Source: Nematostella vectensis (Eukaryota; Cnidaria; Anthozoa; Actiniaria; Edwardsiidae). From it: a DNA stretch of 64,000 bases. The notes beneath the pieces were generated by a model. The model made no database searches and was not told the origin of the DNA. It saw only the letters and a program-made list of their open reading frames with translations. The stretch lies in assembly GCF_932526225.1 (NCBI RefSeq), contig NC_064041.1, forward strand, positions 8,864,313 through 8,928,312, written 5' to 3'. Below are positions 1 through 10,700 of this stretch, one piece after another (within the stretch, counting starts at the first letter, position 1; each line of letters begins with the position of its first letter). Both the position numbers and the translations under genes were made by a program.

Positions 1-1226
1 GAGGCTTCTCCAGGGAAATTTAGCGGTTATTCAGGGTCTGAAACAAATGGTTAAATTCTTTATTTTTTTTTAATCCTTCTCACAACTACGTGTTTGCATT
101 AGCAGAAGGCGACGTTGGCGTAGAATTAAAGCGCTTCGTAGTCAAAACGTAGCAGGATCAACACGAAGCACATTACTCTTTTTCGCGCGCGTTTTTTGGT
201 AAACCACCAAAGCTGGTAGAAGGATGTGGTAAAAGACCGCACTTGGAATATTTCACCAATAATTTTTTTTTTGCTCTCTGAAAATACATCCACAAATAAA
301 AATAAAAACAAATTTGTGAGCTCTTACGATCATGCCGAAAATATTAAGAGGATATTCCGTTAAGTGAACGCAACGGAAATAGTCTGCTGTTTGTAAAATA
401 AAGGAATTGTGATAGCAAAGACTGGCGCGCCAAATATAGGGTGTGTCTTGGAGATGAAAGTAGTTTTGCTATCTTCTGTGATTGTTCACACTATATTACA
501 CACTAACTCGCCATTGTAGACTTGTTATGAGTTTAGAGATTTGAGATAAATTTAGTTAAGTAACAAAACGCTGAACAAATCCTTCGAATTGTTGGGAAAA
601 CCGGTCCCATATTCGGTGCTTATAACCTAACCCACACATAGCTAGTTCAACTTGCGTCATGAAAGACCCTTTGATGAAGTCGTCTCGTTTTTTTTTTAAT
701 TTTGTTCCTTTATTTTAGTCATGAAGTTCCTTTAGTTTCATGAAGTAATGATTATAATTGACATTTTTCATTTGCAGATTCATATACAGAGAATACAAGT
801 AACACCAAGTCGTCCCCTATCACAAAATCCTCCTCGTCATCATCGGATAAACGCGACAAGCTTGCCAAAAAGCGCCGAAAACGCACAGCATTCACAAGCT
901 TCCAGCTCAAGTGCCTAGAAGACAAGTTCAAATTCAGTAAATACCTAACGATAGCCGAGAGAGACATGATGGCACGCTCACTACAGCTCACGAACAGACA
1001 AATCAAAACGTGGTTCCAAAACCGACGAACCAAATGGAAGAGGGAAAACGTCGGTGAGGCGCTGCAGCTTAACTACGAGATTCAAAGAACGGCGACGTTG
1101 CGGTGTAGTCCGCCCTGGCTACAAGTTTGTCCGTATCCTCCCGTGTTTGGTGTCGATCCATCTTGGACGTCGTCCCCTTATTTGTTGCAGAATCCCCCTC
1201 GATTCCCATGTTCGCACGCTACGTAA
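1..1226 (+). CDS. ANTP-class homeobox transcription factor, 3' part (gene starts before the window)
   Basis: Exons 1-49 (partial) and 778-1226. The first exon stops at G|GTTAAA in phase 1. The second begins after TTTGCAG with two bases that complete the same codon (G+AT = Asp), so the two pieces join. The homeodomain is at 870-1049 (60 residues). It has Arg5, Phe8, Leu16, Phe20, Trp48, Phe49, Asn51 and Arg53, with Thr47 and Thr54, and its recognition helix reads [16 protein letters not shown] serine-rich stretch precedes it and a short Pro/Trp-rich tail follows, ending at TAA 1224-1226. Thr47 with Thr54 is typical of the Tlx, BarH and related NK-like families, so a nuclear sequence-specific DNA-binding factor of the NK-like/ANTP group is expected. 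I cannot assign an orthologue. The rest of the N-terminus, where an EH1 motif might lie, is outside the window. Confidence 0.92.
50..777 (+). other. intron of the homeobox gene
   Basis: AT-rich non-coding sequence between the two homeobox exons, GT at 50-51 and AG at 776-777. No conserved coding segment is visible on either strand. Confidence 0.7.
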
Positions 1227-1330
1227 CTATACAAAGTAAAAGACTCGCTACGTTAAGATGCAAAGTAAAATACTCGATTCGAGGCCTCGATTCTACGTGC
1301 ACGCTTCGTAACGATACGATGTGAAAGACT
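1218..1330 (+). repeat. degenerate tandem repeat over the homeobox stop codon
   Basis: Three diverged copies of a unit of roughly 30-45 bp. The recurring elements are 'CTACGTAA' or 'CTTCGTAA' followed by an AAAGTAAAAGACTC-like string. The first copy contains the stop codon and the later ones lie in the presumed 3' UTR. Confidence 0.5.
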
Positions 1331-1464
1331 CTTAAGGACAGACCTGCGTTTTAGCAGGGTTTGTGTTATTAAAAGAGTCCCCTAGATATCACTCTATCGT
1401 TATTTTGATCACGGGGATCAGTGAAACCTAAAATAATGTGCTATTGGTATCGGTTGCAAGTTAA

Positions 1465-1470
1465 AATAAA
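1465..1470 (+). terminator. candidate poly(A) signal AATAAA for the homeobox gene
   Basis: A perfect AATAAA about 240 bp after the homeobox stop codon, in AT-rich DNA. Assignment rests on position only. Confidence 0.4.
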
Positions 1471-1810
1471 TAATCATTAATTTCCAATTTCCATTTGCTT
1501 TATTTTTAAACATCGACTCTTGATTAAATGATCTATATAGAAACTCTGTTTTAATGGTCCATATTTTTTTAATATTTACATTTGGGTGGATTTAACAAAC
1601 AAAACATACATTTCAAACAAGAATGCAAATGACAGTTTTTATATAAGAAATGACAACATTGGAAAAAAACGCCGATGATATAAGATGCCAAAAAAATATT
1701 TGAAAATATATATAAATATGTAAATAACACAGTGTGAATAAAAAACTTATCTCATTAAATGATGAGTTTAGTAGTGCATTGTTTTAAAGAAAAGAAATCA
1801 ACAGCATGCC
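1471..1810. other. AT-rich intergenic stretch
   Basis: About 340 bases downstream of the homeobox gene. I see no gene or repeat beyond short A/T runs. Confidence 0.6.
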
Positions 1811-1813
1811 ATT

Positions 1814-2310
1814 GCCATAATCACCATCACCATCACCATCACCATCACCATCACCATCACCATCACCATCACCATCACCATCACCATCACCATCACCATC
1901 ACCATCACCATCACCATCACCATCACCATCACCATCACCATCACCATCACCATCACCATCACCATCACCATCACCATCTCACCATCTCACCATCTCACCA
2001 TCACCATCACCATCACCATCACCATCACCATCACCATCACCATCTCACCATCACCATCACCATCACCATCACCATCACCATCACCATCACCATCACCATC
2101 ACCATCACCATCACCATCGCCATCGCCATCGCCATCGCCATCACCATCACCATCACCATCACCATCACCATCACCATCACCATCACCATCACCATCACCA
2201 TCACCATCACCATCACCATCACCATCACCATCACCATCACCATCACCATCACCATCACCATCACCATCACCATCACCATCACCATCAACATCACCATCAC
2301 CAACACCGCC
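1814..2310. repeat. (CATCAC)n hexanucleotide array
   Basis: About 500 bp of nearly pure CATCAC units. There are CATCTCAC interruptions near 1974-2000 and 2041-2048 and a short block of CATCGC variants at 2115-2140. A hexamer never shifts frame, so all six frames are open for long distances (His-rich, Ile-Thr and Met-Val repeats). This is a satellite, not a gene. Confidence 0.95.
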
Positions 2311-2600
2311 ATAATCATCAATATAATCATCACCATCACCACCACTATCATCATTATTACCGACATCATCACAAGAATTATCAGCACCACTATCACCACC
2401 ATCATCACCATCACCATCACCACCTGATACCACCACCATCATCATCACCATCACCACCTGATACCACCATCACCACCATCATCATCACCATCACCATAAC
2501 CACCATCCTCATCATCAACATCATTACCATCACCAGCTGATACCACCAACATCACCTTTGTCATATCAACCTCATCATCACTTTTGGCATCACCATCATC
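2311..2600. repeat. degenerate CAT/CAC-rich flank of the hexamer array
   Basis: Interrupted CATCACCAT-type sequence that decays gradually away from the pure array. It includes repeated 'ACCTGATACCACCA' segments near 2423 and 2457. Confidence 0.7.
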
Positions 2601-2639
2601 ATCGCAAGTGCATTGTTCTATCCCAACCAGGCGCGTAGT

Positions 2640-3003
2640 TACAGAGCAAAAAAATGGCAAGAAATTTTCCAATTCTCAATATATAAGCTCAAGATTCAAG
2701 GAGTTTCTCTGACCAAAAGCTTAATTCCAAATTTTAAAGAAATTTAGAAGATATGAAATTCAAATATTAGCGAGCAAAATTAGCATAATTTCTGATCAGA
2801 GCCCGACTTCTCCCTAAAAACAAGGAGAATTCATACTTTGAACATTTGAAAATTGCACTTCAAGCATTATATCTCGAAGACGAATAGGAAATAAAACGTT
2901 TTGATATGTTGGTTTACATAACATAAGGAACCTCTATTCAAAAATTAAAGCTTACTCAAGTTATCCAGACCTTACTTTGGGAAAACTTGCCATTCATTCT
3001 GTC
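2640..3003. mobile_element. non-autonomous DNA transposon (MITE), 9-bp TSD family, copy 1
   Basis: A 364-bp element with terminal inverted repeats. The left end reads TACAGAGCAAAAAAATGGCA and the right end is its imperfect reverse complement (...TGCCATTCATTCTGTC). It is flanked by a perfect 9-bp direct repeat GCGCGTAGT at 2631-2639 and 3004-3012. It is homologous over its whole length to 42383-42759. It has no coding capacity. A 9-bp duplication fits Mutator-like or Merlin-type transposases; the superfamily is inference. Confidence 0.88.
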
Positions 3004-3017
3004 GCGCGTAGTACACT

Positions 3018-3063
3018 TGGTGGTGGTGGTGGTGGGGTGGGGGGGGGGGGGGGGTGGGGGTGG
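3018..3063. repeat. GGT / poly-G tract
   Basis: A GGT-repeat running into an 18-nt uninterrupted G run and further G blocks. Such tracts are common assembly or length-polymorphism hotspots. Confidence 0.85.
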
Positions 3064-3235
3064 AATGATTCCTATGACTGCACACCCCTCCCCCTCCCCG
3101 TCATCAAATAGATACAACCATCATCACAACACCATAAGTACCATTAAGAAAATCATTATCATCAAGAACAACATGATTAACACGACTGTCATCATCACCA
3201 CCATTATCAACATAAAACGTTATACCCCCAGCATC

Positions 3236-3720
3236 ACAATACCCTCTTAAGACATGAGAGTTTCAATATAGTCTCTGTAATACCACCCAGATGTACGCCT
3301 GTCTGGTGATCTGTAAACAGTCTGACGCTCTTATCAATGTTATCACGCACACAACATAACACGGCGATAAAGCTAATGATGGAATAATTACTGATATAAC
3401 AACCCTTCCAGAGCTTCCAGATTCTCTTCCGATACTCGTCAAACCCACATCTCACGAGTAGCTGCATGTAGCTCGCGAATACGATTATAACAAAGCTACA
3501 TTTGGAGGTAATATCTATGCGTGAGAGGAAAATGATGAGAATAGCAGATGTCGTGGTTTGCGCTGTGCTGTGCCCGCGCTCGGATGGAATGCTCATCATC
3601 TCTGTGTTAGGCCTAAACTGAGAAACACTGTGAATGATTACAGCATCGTTAGGAATATCTTCGAGGTAGATAATCCCAGGACACGTACCAAGGCTATGTG
3701 AGCGTGAAGTCGTAGTTAAT
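3236..3720 (-). pseudogene. possible remnant of a 7TM receptor C-terminus
   Basis: An open stretch with a strongly hydrophobic segment (CSFVIIVFASYMQLLVRCGF) followed by EYRKRIWKLWKGC. That order recalls TM7 plus the basic helix 8 of rhodopsin-like GPCRs. The NPxxY motif is absent, no other transmembrane helices are in frame, and the open frame upstream has no receptor-like features. It could equally be chance. Low confidence. Confidence 0.2.
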
Positions 3721-4785
3721 AAGCTTGTTTATTTTTTGACAAACTTATCACATTATTCTTATGTCTAGTTAAGGCATTTTTTTAAAGAAAGAGTGATAAT
3801 CCTAAAGGTGACTTAAACTGCGATAAAATGTAAGACAACTTATTGTGGAAATAGAAACGCGGGCTTCCCATGTTTGTTGTTTTTGCTAATGCTTCTATGG
3901 GTTGTTATTTTTAGCATAGCTGTCAGCTAAACATCGTTATAAAAACTATAAATTATCGGGTAATTGCAGTGGACGAACTTTACTGATAATGACACATAAT
4001 GATACACTTCCGCACTAAGTCTCGGGTCTTTAAGCATTTATCAATAATTTCTTTCTGCCAAATCATAGGGGGAAATGGCTCCGGATGTTGCTTTAATTTT
4101 TCTCTCAAGATAATCCCGTGCCGACTTTCTAAGACCTTCCAGGTTTTTATTATTCTTTGTCTCTTATATCTTGATATTATAGATAAATCTAGCTTTTACA
4201 CCAAAAACTGGTATTCGACTCTTAAAGAAAAAAAAATTGGCACAGTTTTTTGGTGTATTGTATTTATTCTTCTTGTTCACGAACACGACAATCGGGCTTT
4301 TTGTATTTATCAAAATATATTGTATTTTTATAAAATATCATACTCGAGCGTAACTAGCGCTACATCTAAACTAATTCATCACAGACGCGATGGGTTTGTG
4401 ATTCGAGATGATCTTGACTTTGAAGGCTCTAGAAAATAATGTAGAGTCAGACACGTGGCAATCACGTGTGTAGCCAGGTATCACGTAATCATGTGTTAAT
4501 CATGTGGTGATTACAAATCTGTTGATGGCTTTTCACCAGGCTTTGTTGGTTCTGACACAGGAATCCCGAGAACTGGAAAAAAGTGGAAAAATTGTGAAAG
4601 GAGTTTTAAAAAGCCATCAATATCATTTTGATTATTTCATTGTTACATGAAATGCTATTGTTAGATAGAATTATTGGTAGAAAACCCGCTTCAAAAAGTG
4701 CCACCGGTTTGACTGCCTCTGTGGGGTGGCGCTAATACTGGTTTGACTGGTTATTAATACTTGTTTGACTGGTTATTACGGCCCT
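3721..4785. other. AT-rich intergenic region 3' of the Niban-like gene
   Basis: No convincing gene. A 146-codon open frame at 3999-4439 is AT-rich with no domain or splice context and is judged accidental. Just beyond the stop of the Niban-like gene are tandem copies of 'GTTTGACTGGTTATTA' (about 4740-4780). Confidence 0.55.
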
Positions 4786-7700
4786 TCACGTACTTTTCTT
4801 GACGAGTTTGGCTACGGATTGTTCCACAAATAGCTCGTATCGATCCTCTACGCTGACAATCTGCTCCACAGGTTTAGGAATGGCCTTGCTCAGAGTCTTG
4901 CGAAGCTGTGGGAAAAATGAACATTAGTTACCGTACCGGACCCCACCCTGCCCATGTGACGAGATGAGTTCGATTCGGCTGACTTCTTCGTTGGTAGTTA
5001 GAAGACGGTTAATTTTATGTGTGTAATTTGCAGCGGCATAGCCAGGGTTTTTAACGGGAGGGGGCCCAAAAGGCCCTTTCAAGGCATTTTCTCCTGTACT
5101 TTTATCATGCATTCACTGTATTTTTGGCTGCTAGAAGTGGGGCGGCCTTCCTGGGCCACCCTTCCCCCCCTGGCAACGTCCCTGATTTTGGTAGATAAAG
5201 TTTCTTCTTTACGGATCTAGTGTCATTACCAGATCTAAGATGCCGATTTGAACTTAGTGACCCGTGAGTTACTTCTCTGGACCACACCCTCCGTTTTTCT
5301 CTAGACACGCATCCGCACTTATATCTTATTGAGCAAGGTTTCGAATTAGCAAGAATTCGAGTAACCGAGTTATCAGGAAAGGAAAAAAATAAAAAAATCT
5401 TTCCAGTTAATTACATTTGGAAAGTAAGGGGGTGGGTGTAACTAATCCAAAATTCTCAACAAAAAATTTCAATTTTGATGGATGCACCCCTCCCCCTCCC
5501 CCCCTCCCTTTGGTCCCTGTTCCAGGTACGGCGACTCACATCCTTGGTCAGCGGATCAATCTTTGCATTAATGACTTGGAGGATGACGTCAGTAGTGTGT
5601 TTGAGACTCATCTCCCCAGGGACGGGCGTGACGTCATGGTCGTATTTCTGGGATATTAACATAGGAAGCCGTCATATAAAACAAGAATTTTTAACGTTTT
5701 GTTCAGTTATTTAGTTTTAGAACGTGGATTATAGCTTGACACACCAAAAAATGTGACGCACTGCAACATGTGTGTTGCAAAACATGTGTGTTGCGCTTGA
5801 GTTGCACATGTGTTGCGCTTGATTTGCACATGTGTTGCGTTAAAAAGTTGCGCTTGTGTTTCACTTGTGTTTCGGGTATGCGTGCGTGTGTCGTACAAGT
5901 GTCAAACAAGTCATGAGCTGTCTACTTACGGGCAAGACCTGGTCCTTGGCCGTTACCATGGCATCTGCTGCTGTCTTACCATTGGTAAGTGCGTCTGTAC
6001 CTTTGATGAGTTCTTGGAAAAGTTCTTCGAACGTGAAAAACGCTCCGTCTACAACCTACATGACATTCTCGATCTTAGAGTCATTTTTTATGCAGTTGTT
6101 TCATAACGATTTACTAAAAATACCAAGTCATGGAATTTAGTACTTTGTTCAACTGATAATGGTTCCTCTAAGCATATTGTACAATAACTAGACGCTCAGT
6201 CGAGCGTGAAGTCGGTCTAGTTGGCTAGTAGGAACACATCATGCATGGAACGGCGAATTCGATTGTCATTTGCGCCGAACGGTTGGCCTGTACATTTGTG
6301 TGTGAGCTAAGGCCTCATTTCTTGCTTTACTATCTTTCCTTGGTACTTTTCTGCTGACTTGCTTTATAGCTTATTGAAGATTAAAGCCGCATTGTCACCA
6401 GTTTACTTCCGGAGGTCCGACGGAAACCTCAACGGTTAAAAACAAAAGAATCTATTAGAATCCGAGATATTTAACAGGCCATCCGCTCTAAATTATCAAT
6501 CACATCCTCTAAGAAACTTTCAATAGACACACTGCTTTCAATATTTTGAAATATTTTTCGCGTTTTCCGTTAAAAATCATCGGATATTGTTACGTAATCG
6601 ACCGGAAGTAAACTTGTGACAATGCGGCTTTAAAGCGAGAAGCACGAGAAGCACGTTTTACACTATACATTGGTAACTTAGCCTCATAAAGCAGGCAACC
6701 CACAACGCGACGTAGTGTTTGGCTCATGTTTTAAACAAAAATATCAAAATTTGGTATAAGGCTTTTAACAAAAAAAATGGCCATGGTGGCTTGGTCTTAT
6801 TAAAAAAAAAAAAATAATCCAGATGCTAAAAGTAAGACAAGTGCAACTGTATATGATAACGGAAACAGCTTGCATTTACCACTTCAATGCATGCACGTTC
6901 ACAGTCCACCTTTATCTAGTATTTTATTATATTTAAATATTCATTTCCATACTTACATCTAGAAGTCTATAAATGGTGGAGTAGACCTGGTTATAGGAGG
7001 CATACGTTTGAAAGATTTCGTTGGAGTTATAAATGATGCTCTTGACCTCTGTCATGGCGTTGTATGTCTGGCGATACTCGTCCGGCCACCTGGACGTTCT
7101 CACTTTATCCAACACTTTAAAGTACTAAAAATAAGCGGGGAATCAGGTCACCACACAGGATGACAAGGGGGGGGGGGGGGGGGGTGCTGGCTGATTGCGG
7201 TATGTGGGGGTGGGATGGGGCGGTTAAGGTTTATTATCACTTATTTGGCCAACCGAACACTCTTACTTTATCCAAGGACCCTGAGTTACAAAAAATAAGT
7301 GGGGAATCAGGGTACTAGAAAAAAAGCGGGAAATCCGGTGAGTGCACAGGATGTCGAGGGGAGGGTTGGGACGCTATGTTTGTCAGCACATAGATCTGGC
7401 ACTTTTTATCCAACACCTTAAATGGAAAATTAAGGGTAGGGGGGTGGGGGGCTGGAATGAAGAGTCCAAGGCAAACTTTAGACTACATAGTGATAGGCAC
7501 AGAAAGCGCGCACTATTCCACGACCATCAATTATTTTGACAAGGCCATCACTAGGGACTAGTGCTTATTTTTGTGATGGTGACCCTTGTTTCAAAACAGC
7601 TTCATGTACCCACGGTCATTGATCTCACGATGCTGTCGTAAAGTCGCATATATCATCACGCATCAATTCATATTGTCGTATGTCGTATGACATGTATATC

Positions 7701-10700
7701 GTTAAACTTAAGTCAGGTATTGATCTCTTAATGTCACCGTATGTCCTAATTGATCTTGTGATGGTTTTATTTCGCATATGTCACACACTTACGTCAGGCA
7801 GCGATTTCTCGATGTTGTCGTTGTCCTTAACGCGGTTGGCAGTTTGGTCCAGTAGCCTTACTAAAGTTGTCTCTCGAAGAACCGGCAGCACCTTGGTTAT
7901 CTAACAAGAAACAAAACAGGAAAATGGATAGGACAACCCTCACTAGCTTGGGTGGTTTATCTGGCGGAGCGTCCGCGCTCTTTAGTGCATTTGGATCGTC
8001 AAGGGCGGCGGAGTGGTCCCGAAAGTGTTTGTTGCGGTGGGGGATGTAAGGGGGTTAGAGGGAAGGGAGGGAAGGGGAGGGGTGTAAGGGGGTTAAAGGG
8101 ATTGTGGGGGAGAGGGTGCCCACAGTATAAAAGAATGTAAAATATCGTCTTTTACCTAACAATCGATTTCTTCATGTAACGCTGACACTTGGTAAATATT
8201 TAGGCACATGTTAATCCTTGTAAAATAAGGAACATACCACTTCCTTGAGTGCGGCCTCGAGTTTCTCGATATCCTCAACAAGATCCTGCACATGCTCTTG
8301 TATCATGCCATCAAGTTTATCTGCAAATAAATAGCCAGTCAATCGACGTCATCATAAACAGCAAACGTCTAGCCCACCCACACGCTCACCTGCCAGTTCT
8401 GTTGTGATCTTTTTCTGTGCGTTTACAATCTCATCTTTCTTGCTGTCAATCGACTCCTCCATTGGGCCTTTCATCTTCTGTGTGGACTCCACAAGGGCGG
8501 TGTAGGAAGGAATCACCATGGCCTTGACGATAGAGTCCAGCGTCTTCACAACCTGAGACCAAATAATAACGATAATCATCATCATCATCACAGCCAAAAT
8601 TATACCATTATCACTTTCTCCATTACAAATACCAATACTATCATCATCATCATTATCATCATCGTCGTCGTCATCCTCGCAAGCACCTTCACCACATCAT
8701 TATGTTACACCTCCACCAATCAACACCACCATCACCATCGTCATCAAGACATTTTGTTTCTTGAGATCGAATTAACCCCGGTATGAAGACAGCAACACTT
8801 ATCGAGATATCACTGCTTTTTTACCTGATCCCCTTTTTCACGTTCCTCACAATTCTCGTAAGAGTAATAAAGTTGATGTTCTTGGGCGTAAAAATATTGA
8901 TAAAAAAATTATTTGTGATTTTTCCCCCAGCTAAAATGAGTCTGAGTCGCACACATCAACTCGATTGTTTTCATTTCAATAGAATACTTCAATGCACATG
9001 ACGTTACCTGCTCTCTGACTTTTTTGCGGACAATGTAGCCCCCGGTTAAGTTACTGTACACACTACCCATCACGCGCCAGTCGATCAGTTCTACTATGGA
9101 GTCACACAGGACCTATAAAATACACGGCAGTCAATCAGTTACACTATGGAGTCACACAGAACCTATAAAATACACGGCAGTCACCCAGTTCTACTATGGA
9201 GTCACACAGGAACTATAAAAATACACGGCAGTCAATCAAACACACGACGGCTGATCAGATGCGATAAATAATGTGCACCAGAGCTAAAAGGAGTTTAAGT
9301 TTGTGAGAATGAAATTTGAAAACGCTATTTAATTAGTAAGGACCCTAAATGGGCAAGTTGGAGGGGGAGGGGTTGTGGGTTGTTACGTACAAGCATGAAC
9401 AAACAAAGGGTGGCAACTACGGGGGAGGGGGGATGGGGAGTAGGGGGTTAGAAAGTTGAAGGATACAGAGGCTGTCATCAAATTATACGAAACTGTTCTC
9501 ACCTGTTCCTCTGTGCCCCCGCTACGTGAGTGATACCACAGACCAGATTTACCGCGGGCGCGCCTGTGGGCCACTACGAACGCTCTTTGGGCAAGCGGAT
9601 CAGGGTTTTTGAATCCTGAGAAAATAAATAAGTTCGAGAGATGAATTTATTGTGTAATAAAATTCTGCCATTCTTATAGAGAAAAATTGCTGAAATACAA
9701 ATCCTCCCCCATTCGCTCAATTAATCCCCTCCCCTTTGACATTTCATGACACATTTCTAACTAAGCTACACAGTATTTTAGAAAAAAATAACGATGTTAT
9801 TGTTGTTAGTGGAGGTCATCGAGGTGTCCCCCTGCCTCTTCCCCCGGGTACCGTACAACTGATAATTGATTTACCCTTAGAGTTCATGCAGCATAGCTCA
9901 AACATCTGAATCCATTCCTTCTTCTCTTCTTCGTTCTCAGCCGTTATGTAGTATGGCCGGCGTCTCTCGTGGGCCACCTCGAAAGTGTGCGGGGGATAGC
10001 TGTCTGGCTTAGGGAGCTCGCTCTCGTCCACACCTGAAGATACAATATCAGTTTTTAAAAGGATGACCTCCAACATTATCATTTGGGTAGTCTGGTAGTC
10101 ATTCAGCTTTTAGTGATGTTTAAGTTAAAGTACCACTTGTAGATAAGTGTAGCCAGTGTAGCTTGGCTCTCGGGGATTGACGCGCGAAGGGATTGAGCGC
10201 GAAGTGCGACGCGAGTGCGCAGAGCGCCTCGCTTTTATGCATGTCGCTTTCCTGCCGGCTTTGATCGATACGCCGATTCCTGGGCCCCTACGCAGGCTAA
10301 GATAAGTGTAACGCTGAGAATCAGGGAAGGGAAAGGGGAAGGTTATTTGGCTTATCATCATGTCCTTTTTTGTCTTGATTACGTGATGACTCACGTGATG
10401 ACTTAATTTGGCATATATTTTAGATAGCTCCAAATTTTTAACATCACAATAGCCATTTTTTAATAGCTTTATTCTGGAGGGAACTATTTTTTATATTTCT
10501 TCCATTTCAACGGGCACTCAACATTATATTTGCAGCATGTAAAACGATCATATAGCTGAAAATATGACCTGCCCCAATTTCGCGCTCAAATTTATAAAAA
10601 AGACCCATTGTTGCACTGCTTGTGATTGTCACGTGTGCAATGACGTAACGATGACGTCAATGGTTTGCCTACCCATGGTCTTCGCGACTTTCTTCACTTT

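Noticed and set aside
1759-2457. Long His-rich, Ile-Thr and Asp-Gly/Met-Val open frames on both strands
   Set aside because: All are translations of the CATCAC hexamer array; a period divisible by three leaves every frame open.
3999-4439. 146-codon open frame
   Set aside because: AT-rich, Ile/Phe/Lys-biased, no domain, no splice context and no ciliary, receptor or transposase motif.
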